From the NCBI GenBank assembly GCA_964516635.1, contig CAZEZY010000118.1, positions 1-7,284 on the forward strand: a stretch of 7,284 nt of DNA. Reading direction: 5' to 3'. The notes under the pieces are model-generated. The model saw nothing but the letters and a program-made list of their open reading frames with translations, did not search any database and had not been told where the DNA came from. This document shows, one piece after another, positions 5,545 through 7,284 of this stretch. The translations under genes and the position numbers were made by a program. Positions within the stretch are counted from its first letter, which is position 1. Each line of letters starts with the position of its first letter. The DNA is from CAZEZY01 sp964516635 (GTDB lineage: Bacteria; Pseudomonadota; Gammaproteobacteria; Burkholderiales; Burkholderiaceae_C).

Positions 5545-5551
5545 TCCTCCT
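5545..5551 (-). promoter_or_regulatory. Strong ribosome binding site supporting a GTG start
   Basis: On the minus strand AGGAGGA, a near-perfect Shine-Dalgarno, lies 6 nt before the GTG at 5538. It decides the start of the thioesterase gene and is the best ribosome binding site in the window. Confidence 0.85.
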
Positions 5552-5635
5552 GTGACGGAACCATGGCTGGCAGTAATTACCCCTAGTGGGGCTCGAATGT
5601 CGTGGAACCGACAAGGATTGTGCCCACTCGCCCCC

Positions 5636-5641
5636 TAAAAT
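5636..5641 (+). promoter_or_regulatory. Possible -10 box of the ETF-QO gene
   Basis: TAAAAT matches the -10 consensus at 5 of 6 positions and lies 36 bp before the ATG at 5678. No convincing -35 is found at 16-18 bp spacing; TTGTGC at 5618-5623 is too close. The intergenic region 5539-5677 should also hold the thioesterase promoter. It contains a small CCCC-TAGT-GGGG dyad at 5580-5591. Confidence 0.3.
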
Positions 5642-5677
5642 CGGTCGCTTGAATGACAGCCTAACGTAAGAAAAACC

Positions 5678-7284
5678 ATGAAGACCCCTGCCTCACTCCT
5701 GGAACAGCACGGCCCACGCGAGGCCATGGAATACGACGTGGTGATTGTGGGCGGTGGCCCCGCCGGGCTGGCCACCGCCATCCGGCTGAAGCAACTGGCT
5801 TCGGAAAAAGGGGGTGAGTGCACCGTTTGCGTGCTCGAAAAAGGTTCTGAACCCGGGGCGCACATCCTCTCGGGCGCGGTCATGGACCCCCGCGCCATCA
5901 CCGAACTGTTTCCCAACTGGAAAGAACTGGGTGCCCCGCTGAATCAACCGGTCAGCGGCGACGATGTGCTCTTCCTGAAAGAACACGGTGCCACCCGCAC
6001 CCCCGACTGGCTGGTTCCCAACAACTTCCACAACGACGGGTGTTACGTCATCAGCCTGGGCGCAGTCACCAAGTGGCTGGGCGAACAGGCCGAAGCCCTG
6101 GGCGTGGAAATCTTCCCCGGCTTCACAGCCGCCGAAGTGCTCTTCAATGACGATGGCTCCGTCAAGGGCGTGGCCACCGGCCACCTCGGGTTGGGCAAGG
6201 ACGGCGAAGCCACCGATGCCTTCCAGATCGGCATGGAACTGCACGCCAGGTACACCGTGTTCGCCGAAGGGGCACGCGGCCACCTGGGCAAGCAGCTGAT
6301 CGCCCAGTTCAAGCTCGACGAGGGCAAGGACCCGCAGACCTACGGCATCGGCATCAAGGAACTGTGGGAAATCCCCGCCGACCAGGCCAGACCCGGCCTG
6401 GTGGTGCACACCGCGGGCTGGCCGCTGGACGGCAACACCTACGGCGGCGGCTTCCTGTACCACCTGGAAGGCAACAAGGTCACGCTGGGCTTTGTGGTGG
6501 GCCTGGACTACCAGAACCCCTGGCTCAGCCCGTTCGAGGAAATGCAGCGTTGGAAAACCCACCCCAGCATCAAGGCCCATATTGCAGGCGGCAAACGAAT
6601 CGGCTACGGCGCGCGGGCCATTGCCGCGGGTGGTCTGATGAGCCTGCCCAAGACCGTGTTTCCCGGCGGTGCCCTGGTGGGCTGTGATGCGGGCTACCTG
6701 AACGCCGCGCGCATCAAGGGCAGCCACGCCGCGATCAAGAGCGGCATGCTGTGTGCCGAAGCGGCTTTTGAGGCTGTGCAGGCTGGTCGCAGCAGCGACG
6801 AACTCAGCGCCTACCCCGCCGCCTTTGAAAAGAGCTGGCTGTACGAGGAGCTTGACGCTTCGCGCAACTTCAAGAGCTGGTTCAAGAAGGGCAACACCAT
6901 GGGGGCCCTGATGACCGGCATCGAGCACTGGCTGCTGCCGAGGCTGGGCATGAAACGCCCACCGTGGACCATTCGCCGCACGGCGGCCGACCACACCTAC
7001 CTGCGCCCCGCCGCCGAGTGCGCGCAGATTGCCTACCCCAAGCCCGACGGCAAGCTGACCTTCGACCGTTTGAGCAGCGTGTTCATCAGCAACACCAACC
7101 ACGAAGAAAACCAGCCCGCCCACCTCACGCTGAAGGACGCCAGCGTCCCCGTCAACGTGAATCTGGCGAAGTTCGCCGGCCCTGAAAGCCGGTATTGCCC
7201 GGCCGGGGTGTACGAGTTCGTGAACAAGGACGGTGCCGACCAGTTGGTGATCAACGCCCAGAACTGTGTGCACTGCAAGACCTG
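5678..7284 (+). CDS. Electron-transfer flavoprotein:ubiquinone oxidoreductase (3' end cut off)
   Basis: ETF-QO takes electrons from reduced electron-transfer flavoprotein, supplied by acyl-CoA and other dehydrogenases, and passes them to ubiquinone at the inner membrane. The window holds 535 codons in one open frame. The N-terminal FAD-binding motif is YDVVIVGGGPAGLATA (GGGPAG at residues 25-30), followed by LEKGSEPGAHILSGAV. The middle has AEGARGHLGKQL and PGGALVGCDAGYLN, typical of the family. The C-terminal [4Fe-4S] ligands are Cys507 (YCPAGVYEF), Cys530 and Cys533 (NCVHCKT). The fourth, expected at 536, is cut after its first two bases (TG). Only about 20 residues should be missing. ATG 5678 is preferred because the segment MKTPASLLEQHGPRE matches what relatives carry before the FAD motif; its Shine-Dalgarno is weak. 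Met17 (5726) is an alternative start. Confidence 0.96.
   Translation, partial: MKTPASLLEQHGPREAMEYDVVIVGGGPAGLATAIRLKQLASEKGGECTVCVLEKGSEPGAHILSGAVMDPRAITELFPNWKELGAPLNQPVSGDDVLFLKEHGATRTPDWLVPNNFHNDGCYVISLGAVTKWLGEQAEALGVEIFPGFTAAEVLFNDDGSVKGVATGHLGLGKDGEATDAFQIGMELHARYTVFAEGARGHLGKQLIAQFKLDEGKDPQTYGIGIKELWEIPADQARPGLVVHTAGWPLDGNTYGGGFLYHLEGNKVTLGFVVGLDYQNPWLSPFEEMQRWKTHPSIKAHIAGGKRIGYGARAIAAGGLMSLPKTVFPGGALVGCDAGYLNAARIKGSHAAIKSGMLCAEAAFEAVQAGRSSDELSAYPAAFEKSWLYEELDASRNFKSWFKKGNTMGALMTGIEHWLLPRLGMKRPPWTIRRTAADHTYLRPAAECAQIAYPKPDGKLTFDRLSSVFISNTNHEENQPAHLTLKDASVPVNVNLAKFAGPESRYCPAGVYEFVNKDGADQLVINAQNCVHCKT

Noticed and set aside
5693..7273. A 526-codon open frame on the minus strand across almost all of the ETF-QO gene.
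   Set aside because: It is antisense to an unmistakable ETF-QO with FAD and Fe-S motifs. Long antisense frames are expected in high-GC genes with strong third-position bias, and the translation shows no recognisable domain.

Overview
The window looks like chromosomal DNA from a high-GC betaproteobacterium, most likely order Burkholderiales and close to Comamonadaceae. This rests on protein resemblance recalled from memory, chiefly the ferrochelatase, the ETF-ubiquinone oxidoreductase and the peroxidase-related enzyme. No database search was possible. Most of it reads as ordinary core genome. There is no transposase, integrase, phage gene, toxin-antitoxin pair, CRISPR array or defence cassette, and no clear candidate for an undescribed multi-gene system.

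Layout, left to right. (1) The 3' end of a tRNA, probably tRNA-Ser (1-34), is followed by a strong bidirectional rho-independent terminator (42-80). (2) A two-gene minus-strand operon is transcribed toward that terminator: a HAD-family hydrolase (1319 down to 588), then a MaoC-like hotdog dehydratase (576 down to 85). (3) Nineteen bases upstream of the HAD start, and divergent from it, is ferrochelatase hemH (1339-2424). It is followed within 8 bp by a small polyhydroxyalkanoic-acid-system protein (2433-2732). (4) A TetR-family repressor on the minus strand (3374-2748) is divergent from a secreted single-domain fasciclin protein (3532-3984). They share a comparatively AT-rich 157-bp control region with an inverted repeat overlapping a possible promoter. 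(5) An Hsp15-like S4 RNA-binding protein (4043-4492) and a peroxidase-related AhpD-fold enzyme (4519-5118) follow on the plus strand. (6) A hotdog acyl-CoA thioesterase (5538-5119, minus) converges on the peroxidase-related gene, and their stop codons abut inside a perfect palindrome. (7) Divergent from the thioesterase is ETF-ubiquinone oxidoreductase (from 5678). It runs off the right edge just before the last cysteine of its Fe-S cluster.

Several genes share an acyl-CoA/respiratory theme: the MaoC-like dehydratase, the thioesterase, ETF-QO (electrons from acyl-CoA dehydrogenases to quinone) and the PHA-related small protein. HemH supplies haem, and the S4 protein and AhpD-like protein are linked to stress. 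This may be no more than housekeeping neighbourhood. The most testable local feature is the tetR-fasciclin divergent pair with its candidate operator.
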